Position numbers and translations under genes: made by a program. This document shows, one piece after another, positions 1-6,056 of a stretch of DNA of 7,333 nt (positions are counted from its first letter, which is position 1; every line of letters begins with the position of its first letter). Below the pieces are notes generated by a model. That model made no database searches and had not been told where the DNA came from. It saw only the letters and a list, made by a program, of their open reading frames with translations. Source of the stretch: Muribaculaceae bacterium (GTDB taxonomy: Bacteria > Pseudomonadota > Alphaproteobacteria > Rs-D84); assembly GCA_023665245.1 (NCBI GenBank), contig JAMPEH010000113.1, positions 1 to 7,333 on the forward strand. The letters run 5' to 3'.

Positions 1-562
1 GGGCTGTGTTGGGCAGGGGCAGATGCTCTCCCGGCAGACCTGTCCCGGAGCGGAGATCCATTTCCCTGATTCGTGTTGCCGCCCTCTGTTCTCTCAACCG
101 GTCGGTGCGCTGCTTTGCACGGGTGCGGGCAAGTTCCCGACCGCGGGTCTCTGGAGTGGAACGGTCAGGCGCAAAGTTAGAATCAAACGATTTGGCTTTT
201 GAAGCATAGTAGGGAGTGGATACGATATCGACAGTCGCCTCTTGCCGGATATTTTTCGGCAATTCTTTCATCAAACGCACAGACTTTGTGATGACCTGTC
301 CTGCAGATTTTGTACTCTGTGCAGATGTAACGGCGGTTCGGTAAACAGTCTGTTTGGCGTCATCTTCCCCTTGCCGCTCGGAAGAAGCATCTTTCGGCCC
401 GGTTGCTTCGATCTTTACCATTTCCGCGACCTGTTTGGCCGCTTTTTCATGAGCGTCAATCCATTTCTGCTTTGCCAATTCCTTTGGTGTATGCTCCTGC
501 TGTACTTTAGGCTTGAGGACGGTTTCTCTTTGCTTTATTCTGTAAATAGTCTGCACCTCCAC
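1..562 (-). CDS. Mobile-element protein of unknown function, N-terminal part (possibly CD1108-like); runs off left edge
   Basis: An open frame of about 187 codons runs leftward and leaves the window without a stop, so only the N-terminal part is visible. The protein is hydrophilic, rich in K, R, Q, E and A, and has no membrane segment in the visible part. It begins with a basic YRIKQRETVLKPK segment, then TPKELAKQKWIDAHEKAAKQ, and ends in an arginine-rich helical stretch. Basic openings of this kind are, from memory, typical of CD1108-family proteins found downstream of virB4 in clostridial ICEs; those carry membrane and cell-wall-hydrolase parts further on, which would lie outside the window. 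This assignment is tentative. The start is uncertain: GTG codons occur at 562-560 and 556-554, but the GGAGG at 560-556 overlaps them and is ideally spaced (8 bases) for an ATT at 547-545. A stem-loop lies just upstream. The reading frame itself is well supported; the function is not. Confidence 0.6.
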   Translation of the reverse strand, partial: MEVQTIYRIKQRETVLKPKVQQEHTPKELAKQKWIDAHEKAAKQVAEMVKIEATGPKDASSERQGEDDAKQTVYRTAVTSAQSTKSAGQVITKSVRLMKELPKNIRQEATVDIVSTPYYASKAKSFDSNFAPDRSTPETRGRELARTRAKQRTDRLREQRAATRIREMDLRSGTGLPGEHLPLPNTA

Positions 563-568
563 ATAATG

Positions 569-614
569 AAAAGAGGCCAAAAATCACGTTCGACGTTTGA
601 TTTTCGGCCTCTTT
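569..614 (-). terminator. Long stem-loop ahead of the left-end gene: weak terminator or attenuator
   Basis: Arms 570-578 and 606-614 pair perfectly over 9 bp (AAAGAGGCC / GGCCTCTTT). After one mismatch they continue for seven more pairs (580-586 with 598-604), giving a 17-position stem with an 11-base loop. Read on the minus strand, the second arm runs into TTTT and then CATTAT. That is a short U-tract, so termination would be partial. It sits after the 55-residue gene and about 10 bases before the ribosome-binding site of the next gene. It could therefore end the small transcript, attenuate read-through, or act as an RNA stability or processing element. The structure is seen directly; the role is inferred. 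Confidence 0.6.
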
Positions 615-703
615 ATCGGGCTGATGGATTATTCATATAAGATGTTGTTTTGTGTTTTCTAATCTAAAATGAAATTCTGTTTGTTTATCAAAATCGTTGT
701 TCT

Positions 704-871
704 TTATCCGTTAAAAAGACATGTGGGACGGTACGGACAATTCGATTCGGTACAACATTTGCGATGAATTGGCTTGTCCGATCTGTTTCCATCTGGCAAT
801 ATTTGTGTTTTAGTTTTCATTGCAACGTTTTTCTTCAGATCCTTGCAATATTCGTAATAAAAGTTATCCAT
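704..871 (-). CDS. Small cysteine-rich protein, 55 aa, function unknown
   Basis: ATG at 871-869 opens a 55-codon frame ending in TAA at 706-704. The start is supported by a purine-rich ribosome-binding region (GGAGCGAGGG, 8 bases before ATG) and by a near-consensus sigma-A-type promoter whose predicted start lies about 30 bases upstream. The N-terminal half is basic and aromatic (MDNFYYEYCKDLKKN). The C-terminal third holds four of the five cysteines in the pattern C39-C40-x4-C45-x5-C51, preceded by H36 and followed by LFNG. Such spacing could bind a metal such as zinc, or form disulfides; no known family was recognised. There is no signal peptide or membrane segment. The surrounding DNA is AT-rich compared with the transfer operon. 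It lies between the operon terminator and the left-end gene, on the same strand, and may be co-transcribed with the latter through the stem-loop at 569-614. Gene reality is fairly likely; function is open. Confidence 0.6.
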   Translation of the reverse strand: MDNFYYEYCKDLKKNVAMKTKTQILPDGNRSDKPIHRKCCTESNCPYRPTCLFNG

Positions 872-907
872 AAAACTTTCCCTCGCTCCATCAGCACTTC
901 TAACACT

Positions 908-935
908 ATTATATCGTTTGTGCGAAATATTTCAA
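908..935 (-). promoter_or_regulatory. Sigma-A-type promoter for the small cysteine-rich gene
   Basis: Read on the minus strand, the -35 box TTGAAA (935-930) and the -10 box TATAAT (913-908) are separated by 16 bases. The -10 is a perfect consensus and the -35 matches five of six positions. Transcription would start near 900, leaving a leader of about 30 bases before the ATG at 871. The perfect 10-base palindrome GAAATATTTC (924-933) overlaps the -35 box and could be an operator, but it is AT-rich enough to arise by chance. The rest of the intergenic stretch (936-1061, and 615-703 on the other side of the small gene) is AT-rich and shows no further gene or convincing promoter. Confidence 0.7.
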
Positions 936-1061
936 CCACAAAATTGCTAATTTGCAAAGAATCACCTTTTTGGACAAAACCTTTGATTGATAGCAGAGCT
1001 TATAAATTGTGGGCAGGAATATTGCTGGTGGGTTTATATTGCAAAAAATCATTTGTTAAGC

Positions 1062-1102
1062 GAAAATGCGCCCGCCAAAGGATCGTATTCTTCGGCGGGC
1101 GC
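1062..1102 (-). terminator. Rho-independent terminator closing the transfer operon
   Basis: A perfect 9-bp GC-rich stem, GCGCCCGCC (1068-1076) with GGCGGGCGC (1094-1102), encloses a 17-base loop. On the minus strand it is followed by ATTTTCG. It begins 6 bases after the TAA of the NrdD-tail-like gene, which is where an operon-ending terminator is expected. The U-tract is short but the stem is strong. The base composition changes here from the GC-rich operon to the AT-rich spacer. Confidence 0.8.
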
Positions 1103-1108
1103 TGTGCC

Positions 1109-1339
1109 TTAGTGCTTCTGGTCCAGGTGCTTTACCCGGTCGCGGAGCTCTGCCTTTTTGGCGTCATTCCAGCGGTCGGTGGTGCCTACGAGGTAACCGG
1201 TGATCCTGCGGATGCGCTCAAAGGGAACATTCATTCCGCTATGTCCCTGTTGCTTTTCAAAGTTATTCATTGCTTTCTCACACTCCCCACCCGAACAATA
1301 ATACTGCAAATCGGCTTCAGACGCAAGGCCGGGCCTCAC
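1109..1339 (-). CDS. Small protein resembling the C-terminal tail of anaerobic ribonucleotide reductase (NrdD)
   Basis: This is a 76-residue protein. Its second half (residues 42-71), with RIRRITGYLVGT, DRWNDAK and a closing DRVKH, follows the pattern of the extreme C-terminus of class III ribonucleotide reductase NrdD (RITGYL, then a K..E...R..H ending). The NrdD tail normally has two CxxC pairs that bind zinc; here only C15 and C20 are present, spaced C-x4-C. The glycyl-radical region and all catalytic parts are absent, so it cannot be a reductase. Short ICE proteins of this type are, to my knowledge, often mislabelled as anaerobic ribonucleoside-triphosphate reductase. The start is GTG at 1339-1337, overlapping the TGA of the LPD28 gene by 4 bases (GTGA), which suggests translational coupling. 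It is the last gene of the operon, followed at once by a terminator. It may be a DNA- or nucleotide-binding accessory protein, but its role is unknown. Confidence 0.75.
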   Translation of the reverse strand: MRPGLASEADLQYYCSGGECEKAMNNFEKQQGHSGMNVPFERIRRITGYLVGTTDRWNDAKKAELRDRVKHLDQKH

Positions 1340-1707
1340 CGTTCCCCGCCACGGCTTTTCGCCTTGAGCGGCGGGTGCTTATCCAAATACTCCAGCACGG
1401 TGACAGGGTACCCCTCGTAGTTCCAATCTTCTTCGGGGTCAATGAGCCGGTACTTTTTTCCGCTCACAGGGTGGGTGTCCAGCCGGATCGGACGGTTAGT
1501 GAGCAGGGTTCCCCAATGGTTCACAAGGATGTGTTCTGCGATCTGTACAGGGATTCCCCGACCGTCACTGTCGTGCTGCACTTCATACACATACAATCCC
1601 TTTGGTACAGTACTGGGATCGATCCACAGATTGGTGAAGATCATCGGCTGACCCAGCACTGTCACTTCCCCGAAGATTTCAGTCATTGCGTTCTGGCCGT
1701 AATTCAT
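1336..1707 (-). CDS. LPD28-domain (large polyvalent protein-associated) mobile-element protein
   Basis: This 123-residue soluble protein has no signal or membrane segment. Residues 12-100 match, by recall, the LPD28 domain pattern: a start like FGEVTVLGQPMIFTNLWID, then STVPKGLYVYEVQHD, a central VNHWGTLLTNRPIRL, and an aromatic-acidic end (DPEEDWNYEG). LPD domains are found in large polyvalent proteins of phages and conjugative elements and as free-standing ICE proteins; no biochemical activity is established that I know of. The ATG at 1707-1705 overlaps the virB4 TGA by 4 bases (ATGA), and GGGAGGTG lies at a good distance upstream inside virB4. A second ATG seven codons later lacks a comparable ribosome-binding site, so the longer form is preferred. 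It may be an accessory factor of transfer or establishment in the recipient; this is inference from context. Confidence 0.75.
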   Translation of the reverse strand: MNYGQNAMTEIFGEVTVLGQPMIFTNLWIDPSTVPKGLYVYEVQHDSDGRGIPVQIAEHILVNHWGTLLTNRPIRLDTHPVSGKKYRLIDPEEDWNYEGYPVTVLEYLDKHPPLKAKSRGGER

Positions 1708-4070
1708 GCCTGCTCACCTCCCGCCGTATCCATTGTCCACGCCTCATCCGGCTTGGTCGTCATCAGGCGGTAGAGCGCCGTGTCTTTCGGGAAGTCATTC
1801 TGGAACGGCACAATCACTCCCCCGCACCGGATCAGCCCATGCCCGGCAGGGACATTGGTGATATGCGAAAGCTGGTTTTCGGAAATGCTCAACAGCTTGG
1901 CCAGCTCATCCCGGTCGGTCGCGGCCTGATTCAGCATGACGAGGAACTCGCTGTTGGCGAGCATGAGCCGGGCAGTGTCCGATTGCAGGATTTCTTCCAC
2001 GTTCTGGCTCACCGCCGTGATATACGCATTGTATTTCCGCAGCCGTTTGAACAGCCGGTAGAAAAACTCGGCGCTGTAGGAATACTTGAACAACAGGTAA
2101 AACTCGTCTGCCACCACCCAGGTCCGCTTGCCCTGCCGCCAGTTGCGGATGACCCGGTTGAAGATGGCGTCCAGTGTCACCACCATGCCCACCGGCCGCA
2201 GCTGCTCGTCCAGTTCCCGGATGTCATATACGAGGATGCGGGCGCTGGCGTTGACATTGGTCTGCTGGGCAAAGGTGTTCAGGCTGCCGGTGGTATAGAG
2301 TTCGGCCGCCAGCGCAAGGTCGTGGGCTTCCTGCTCCGGCTGGGCAAGCAGGACATTGCGCAGGTCAACAAGGGTGGGCGGCTGACCGGTACAGCCGCTG
2401 CGCAGGTAGCTGCCGTACACGATCCGCGCACAGCGGTCAAGCAGGGATTTCTGCCGGGCGGTCAGCGCCCCGCGCTCGGCCAGCGGCTCGAACATCGAGA
2501 GGATGAGCTGCACCTTGTCAATGAGCGGATTCTGGCCCTCGCCGTATGCCTTGTCCATATCCAATGCGTTGAGGTGGATCGGGCTGTGCGGAGAGATCGG
2601 CAGCACCTCGCCGCCGAGTGCCTTTGCCAGCGGGCCAAACTCCGACTCCGGGTCGAGAATGAGGATGTCATCGTCGGCGGCAAGCGCGATATGGACGATT
2701 TCCTCTTTGGCGCTCATACTCTTGCCGCTGCCGGACACACCCAGCCGGAACGAGTGGCCGTTGAGCAACTTGGAGCGGTCGATTCGGATCATGTTGCCGG
2801 ACACCGCATTCTGGCCGTAGTAGATGCCGTCCGGGTGACTGAGCTCCTGTGCCTTGAACGGCATAAGGACGGCGGTGCTTTCGGTCGTGAGCGTTCGCAG
2901 GGCATGGATATGCCGGACGCCATACGGCAGGGCCGTGTTGAGACCGTCCCGCTGCTGCCAGCGCAGGGTCGAGAGCTCGCACCGGTGCTTGCCGCCCACG
3001 GCCAGCAGGCTCTCGGTGTCGGCATCCAACTGTTCCTTGCTGTCGGCCAGATGCACCAGCGTCACAAGGCCGAACATCATGCGCTGGTCGCGGCCGGTCA
3101 GGTCGTCCAGAAACTCGGTGGTCTCCTTGCGCTGAAGCTGCATATCGTAGGGAATAACCGCCGAAAAGTTGCTGACATTATTCTGCCGCCGCTGCCAGTT
3201 CGCCACGTTCGTTTCCACGCCGAGCAGCTTGTTCTGGAGTTCCCGCGCCGCTTCATCGGTCGGCACCGGCAGGATGTCAATGGACAGCATGAGGCTCCGG
3301 TCGAGCTCGCAGAGCTCATTGATAAACGAATCTTTGATATAGCTGGCGTAGTCCCGCAGGTACAGCACCCGGCCAAAGCGGCCGTCCAGCTTGAAATGGT
3401 CGGCATAGAATTCCATGCTGTCGGGGCAGAACCACTCCTTAAAGCCGTGGCCCAGCTTGGCGCGGTCAGCCATGTCAAAGGGGAACGGCGCGGGCTTGCC
3501 ATCCTTGAAAAAGTCCCGCAGCAGGGAGAGGCGCTCGGCGGTGTCCATCGGGGTGGCCTGCGAGGACAGCTTTGCCAGCCGGGCCGTCACCTCGCCGCCT
3601 ACACGGGAGAAGTAGGCGCGGGCCTCGTCAATGGATTTCTTGTGCGCCGAGATGGTGAGGTACTGCTCCCGCACCACACTGCTGCTGGTCGCGGTGATCT
3701 TGGTGCGCAGCATCTCATTGTACTCGCGGCGGTACCCGTCCAGACCATCTTCTCGCAGGGGCAGCAGCAGACCCCGCTCATACTGGCCCTTATCCACCTT
3801 GCGGTTGTGAATGGTGATCTTGGCGCAGGTCCCCGAATCCAGCGCGTTGAGCATTTCGGAATAGTCGAGGAACATGGCCAGCTTATCTTCCTTGCTGGCC
3901 ACCGCGTAGTTGATGTCGGTAAACCGGTAGGAGCGGGAGTAGCCATCCGTGCCGGACAGAAAAATGCCATCCGGCCAGATACGCCGGATGGGGATGGTAT
4001 CCTGCACCGAGCGCGGGATACGGAACTTCTCCTTGTCCCGCTTCAGGCTTGCGGCAAGGGTCTTGATCAT
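1704..4070 (-). CDS. virB4: VirB4-like conjugal transfer ATPase (CD1110 type)
   Basis: This is the cytoplasmic ATPase that powers assembly and substrate transfer of the type IV secretion system at the inner face of the membrane. The protein has 788 residues, full length for the Gram-positive ICE family. The N-terminal 400 residues are the VirB4 membrane-associated region. The C-terminal RecA-like domain has Walker A GVSGSGKS (444-451), a DPESEFGPL motif (473-481), Walker B WVVADE (651-656), and a downstream SQNVEEILQS motif (688-697) typical of VirB4/TraE proteins. No frameshift or stop interrupts it. The ATG at 4070-4068 overlaps the prgI TGA by 4 bases (ATGA), and its own TGA overlaps the next ATG in the same way, so it is tightly coupled in the operon. 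Intact key residues suggest a working ATPase even though virB6 and virD4 nearby are damaged. The long open frame on the opposite strand across this gene is a shadow caused by high GC. Confidence 0.95.
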   Translation of the reverse strand: MIKTLAASLKRDKEKFRIPRSVQDTIPIRRIWPDGIFLSGTDGYSRSYRFTDINYAVASKEDKLAMFLDYSEMLNALDSGTCAKITIHNRKVDKGQYERGLLLPLREDGLDGYRREYNEMLRTKITATSSSVVREQYLTISAHKKSIDEARAYFSRVGGEVTARLAKLSSQATPMDTAERLSLLRDFFKDGKPAPFPFDMADRAKLGHGFKEWFCPDSMEFYADHFKLDGRFGRVLYLRDYASYIKDSFINELCELDRSLMLSIDILPVPTDEAARELQNKLLGVETNVANWQRRQNNVSNFSAVIPYDMQLQRKETTEFLDDLTGRDQRMMFGLVTLVHLADSKEQLDADTESLLAVGGKHRCELSTLRWQQRDGLNTALPYGVRHIHALRTLTTESTAVLMPFKAQELSHPDGIYYGQNAVSGNMIRIDRSKLLNGHSFRLGVSGSGKSMSAKEEIVHIALAADDDILILDPESEFGPLAKALGGEVLPISPHSPIHLNALDMDKAYGEGQNPLIDKVQLILSMFEPLAERGALTARQKSLLDRCARIVYGSYLRSGCTGQPPTLVDLRNVLLAQPEQEAHDLALAAELYTTGSLNTFAQQTNVNASARILVYDIRELDEQLRPVGMVVTLDAIFNRVIRNWRQGKRTWVVADEFYLLFKYSYSAEFFYRLFKRLRKYNAYITAVSQNVEEILQSDTARLMLANSEFLVMLNQAATDRDELAKLLSISENQLSHITNVPAGHGLIRCGGVIVPFQNDFPKDTALYRLMTTKPDEAWTMDTAGGEQA

Positions 4071-4462
4071 GCGGACACCCCCATTTCTTCCACAACTTCT
4101 TCGCGGCGGGGTTTCTTCTTCCCGGCCCGGATGCGGGCGGCGAGGGCATCATAATAAATGCCGCCGTCCTTGAACACGAGCCTGCGCGGAGTAAACACCT
4201 CTGAGCGCAGAATGGCGGCCAGCGTCTGCTCGGCGGTCATGCCGTGGTACTTCACAAAGCCGCAGAGGGCAAACGGCACCGCGCCGAGGACGCTGGCCCA
4301 GCCCGCGATCTCGGAACCGGCGGTATTGCAGAGCAGAAAATACAGCCCCACCGCCATGCCAACAGCCAGCAGCGAACACACGAACTGGCGCAGGTTCAGG
4401 CCGAGGAATACCGACTCCTGATACTCGCTGATCTCTTTCGGAATCTTGATTTCTATATACAT
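4067..4462 (-). CDS. prgI: PrgI-family conjugal transfer membrane protein
   Basis: This 131-residue protein opens with IEIKIPKEISEYQESVFLG and LNLRQFVCS, the signature of the PrgI family, which is encoded just before virB4 in Gram-positive conjugative elements. It plays a VirB3-like role in the membrane part of the type IV secretion channel. Two membrane helices are visible at about residues 27-46 and 52-70, followed by a soluble tail rich in lysine and arginine (GKKKPRR at 114-120). The start at 4462-4460 fits the family N-terminus, but a run of six G bases lies directly against the ATG instead of the usual 5-9 bases away. The gene begins 22 bases after the virB6 stop and overlaps virB4 by 4 bases. 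Confidence 0.92.
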   Translation of the reverse strand: MYIEIKIPKEISEYQESVFLGLNLRQFVCSLLAVGMAVGLYFLLCNTAGSEIAGWASVLGAVPFALCGFVKYHGMTAEQTLAAILRSEVFTPRRLVFKDGGIYYDALAARIRAGKKKPRREEVVEEMGVSA

Positions 4463-4484
4463 CCCCCCAATTTATCTTGCTGTT

Positions 4485-5325
4485 TCAAAGCCCCATCATT
4501 TCCTTGATGATCCGGTCGCTGGCCTTGACAGCGCCAACCAGAACAAGCAGGTTGAAGATGAGTTCCGCTACATAACTCCAGACGGCGGTCACCGCCGAAA
4601 CCCCATTGTCAATGGCGGGCGGCGCACTGGACATTGCGGAAAAGATCACACAGGCCAGTGCGATCACGGCCCCCTCTAAGCACACTCCGGCATAGCTTTT
4701 GAGAAAGCTGTGCCCGATGTTGGCGCTGGGCTGCCCGGCAAAGGAGGCCATCGGGATCGGTGCAATGGCCGCGAAAATGTACAGCCGGAACATCCTGCCA
4801 TAGACGGTCAGGATCATTACGAATGACAGCACCGTAATAATCAGCCCGCCCAGCAGGGTGACCGCCCACAAGGGGATACTGTCCCAAAAAGCCCACCTGC
4901 GCCACCTTGTCGATGACTTCCTGCGGCAGCGCCGCGCCGGACAGGCCGCCTGTACCGGAGGCGGTCATAATGCTGGATACGGTGCCTTACGCTACCTCAA
5001 ACACCGCCAGCATAAGTTCCAGCCCATTCTCCACCGCCACCTTTGCCAGAACGAACCGAACGAACAATCCCAGCGCCCGCTCCGGTCGGCGGGTCTCGGC
5101 AAGGCTGCCGCAGGTCTTGATTACCCCGGCTGCAAAGAACAGCACCAACAGGCCCAAGCCGATCCCTTTGAGCGCGTTGTGGATGCCCAGCACTACCTGC
5201 CAGATGCCGCCGCCCTTAAAGGTTTCGGGGCTTTGGGTCAAAAGCTGCCAGAGCTCGGCCAGCTTGCTGTTCCAGGTGCTGAGGGCGTTGTTCAGATTAT
5301 CTATGATCCAGCCGTTATCCCCGAT
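4485..5325 (-). pseudogene. virB6: VirB6/TrbL-like conjugal transfer channel protein (CD1112 type), broken by stop and frameshift
   Basis: VirB6-type proteins are polytopic membrane components of the conjugation channel. Joining three pieces gives a normal protein of about 279 residues: N-terminal GWIIDNLNNALSTWNSKLAE and TQSPETFKGGGIW; a middle with LLVLFFAAGVIKTCGS and LVRF-like helices; then MTASGTGGLSG, WAVTLLGGLIITVLSFVMIL, SFLKSYAGVCLEGAVIALA and a final IKEMMGL. Three defects are seen. First, an in-frame TAA at 4989-4987 falls between FEVA and GTVSS, where relatives probably have glutamine (CAA). Second, there is one extra base in the TTTTTGGGAC run (minus strand, 4890-4882); removing one G restores GFLDSIPLWAVT. 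Third, there is no ATG, GTG or TTG at the proper start: a good ribosome-binding site (AAAGGTGG) is followed 9 bases later by ATC at 5325-5323. The gene lies 30 bases after the pilin-like gene and 22 bases before prgI. It is most likely a pseudogene; sequencing error is the main alternative. Confidence 0.88.
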
Positions 5326-5355
5326 AGGCGATCACCACCTTTCTCCCCGCAGCCG

Positions 5356-5712
5356 TCACGGGGTAACGCCGGAGCCCGTGATAAGTTCGAGAATTTCTTT
5401 GGCAAAGGTCACAATAAGGCCGCCCGCCAGCGTGAGGAACCCCTGCGAGCGCTGGCTGGGGTCGTGGCTCTGGAACGACAGGCCCACCTGCACGATCCCC
5501 CAGCCCAGCAGGATCATGCCGACCGCGCGGATCAGGGAGAAGATAAAGGTGGACAGGTTGTTGATCACGGTCAGCGGGTCATTGGTCGCCAGCGCGGGCA
5601 TGGCACAGCAGACCGCCAGCACCAGCACGGCATACAGAGAAAAGGCTATCCGGCCCGGCTTGCCACGTTTGCAGTTCGGATTTTCGGCATTGCAGTTTTT
5701 CTTCTGTTTCAT
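5356..5712 (-). CDS. Small two-helix membrane protein of the transfer operon (VirB2/TrbC pilin-like, Maff2 position)
   Basis: This 118-residue protein has a long, basic N-terminus (MKQKK...CKRGKPGR, residues 1-21), a hydrophobic stretch at 22-41 and a signal-peptidase-like ALA end at 40-42, followed by TNDPLTVINN. The mature part of about 76 residues has two hydrophobic helices (about 54-79 and 91-105) joined by a short polar loop, SHDPSQRSQG. This layout (long signal peptide, then two helices with a short polar loop) is that of VirB2/TrbC-type pilin subunits. In relatives, the gene between virD4 and virB6 is usually labelled Maff2 family. The start ATG at 5712-5710 has a strong GGAGG 7 bases upstream and overlaps the virD4 TGA by 4 bases (ATGA). 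The gene is intact. A pilin or channel-lining role is inferred from architecture and position. Confidence 0.8.
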   Translation of the reverse strand: MKQKKNCNAENPNCKRGKPGRIAFSLYAVLVLAVCCAMPALATNDPLTVINNLSTFIFSLIRAVGMILLGWGIVQVGLSFQSHDPSQRSQGFLTLAGGLIVTFAKEILELITGSGVTP

Positions 5713-6020
5713 GTGTTACCTCCAGTTGTTTGGCTCCCATCTCTCTGGATGGAAGAATGGTATACGCCCGGCATGGGTGGTTCCGGCAGGAAATCGTCCA
5801 TGTCAAGCAGTTCGTAGTTTTCCGGCGATCCGGCAAGGTCGCCCTGTGCCAGACGCGCGGCAGTGTAGTCGTAGGGCGGTGCGCCGCCGTCCTCGGTCTC
5901 GCGGATGTTCGGGTGCCGCATGAGGTCGTACTTGTCATCCAGCATGGGGCGCTCACCCCGCACAAACAGAATCGCCTTGCGGTGATCCAGCACCCGCACC
6001 TCGTCCGGGGTCAGGAGTTC
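5709..6020 (-). pseudogene. virD4: VirD4/TraG coupling protein (CD1115 type), C-terminal 103 codons only
   Basis: The coupling protein is a hexameric ATPase that brings the relaxase-DNA complex to the secretion channel. Only its tail is here: ELLTPDEVRVLDHRKAILFV, then RGERPMLDDKYDLMRHPNI and TEDGGAPPYDYTAARLAQG, a family-typical C-terminus, ending in an acidic, proline-rich stretch and TGA at 5711-5709. The homology stops at about codon GAA (6020-6018). Upstream the frame reads only four more unrelated codons (QCCI) before a TGA at 6035-6033, so the tail cannot be extended in the window. Both Walker motifs and the membrane anchor are missing. The sequence to the right belongs to a serine recombinase unit, so the gene was probably split by its insertion. 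The other half should lie beyond the far end of that unit if it survives. A GTG at 5999 could start a 96-residue remnant, but no ribosome-binding site supports it. Confidence 0.85.
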
Positions 6021-6036
6021 TATGCAACATTGTCAA
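6018..6036. other. Junction between the virD4 remnant and the recombinase unit (candidate attachment half-site)
   Basis: On the minus strand, recognisable virD4 coding sequence begins at GAACTCCTGACC (6020 downward). The bases just to the right (6021-6035) have no relation to the coding frame. Large serine recombinases exchange strands at a 2-base core (GA in Tn4451-type elements), and an AGAA sits exactly at the edge, but a single junction cannot define the core. The hexamer GAGTTC occurs at 6016-6021 (as GAGTTC) and again at 6042-6047; this may be chance. Confidence 0.45.
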
Positions 6037-6056
6037 GTGATGAGTTCAATTTTTTC

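Noticed and set aside
242..640. Plus-strand 132-codon frame at the left end
   Set aside because: It is antisense to the long basic open frame on the minus strand, and its cysteine- and phenylalanine-rich translation looks like a reverse-complement artefact.
764..1420. Plus-strand 218-codon frame across the AT-rich spacer
   Set aside because: It runs through the operon terminator and antisense to the NrdD-tail-like gene and the promoter; the protein is not domain-like.
1686..4154. Very long open frame (822 codons) on the plus strand
   Set aside because: It lies antisense to the well-supported virB4 gene; its arginine-, glutamine- and histidine-rich protein has no recognisable domain, as expected for a shadow frame in GC-rich DNA.
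4870..4892. Programmed ribosomal frameshift in virB6 (T5G3 run followed by a GGGA/TCCC mini-hairpin)
   Set aside because: The required +1 shift does not fit a standard slippery site, the hairpin is only 4 bp, and an in-frame stop 100 bases upstream would prevent ribosomes from reaching it.
4858..5923. Two long overlapping plus-strand frames over virB6 and the pilin-like gene
   Set aside because: Both are antisense to recognisable transfer genes, are low-complexity, and have no ribosome-binding site or known domain.
6016..6047. GAGTTC direct repeat as an attachment-site duplication
   Set aside because: A 6-base repeat is easily random, and large serine recombinases do not leave target duplications of this kind beyond the 2-base core.
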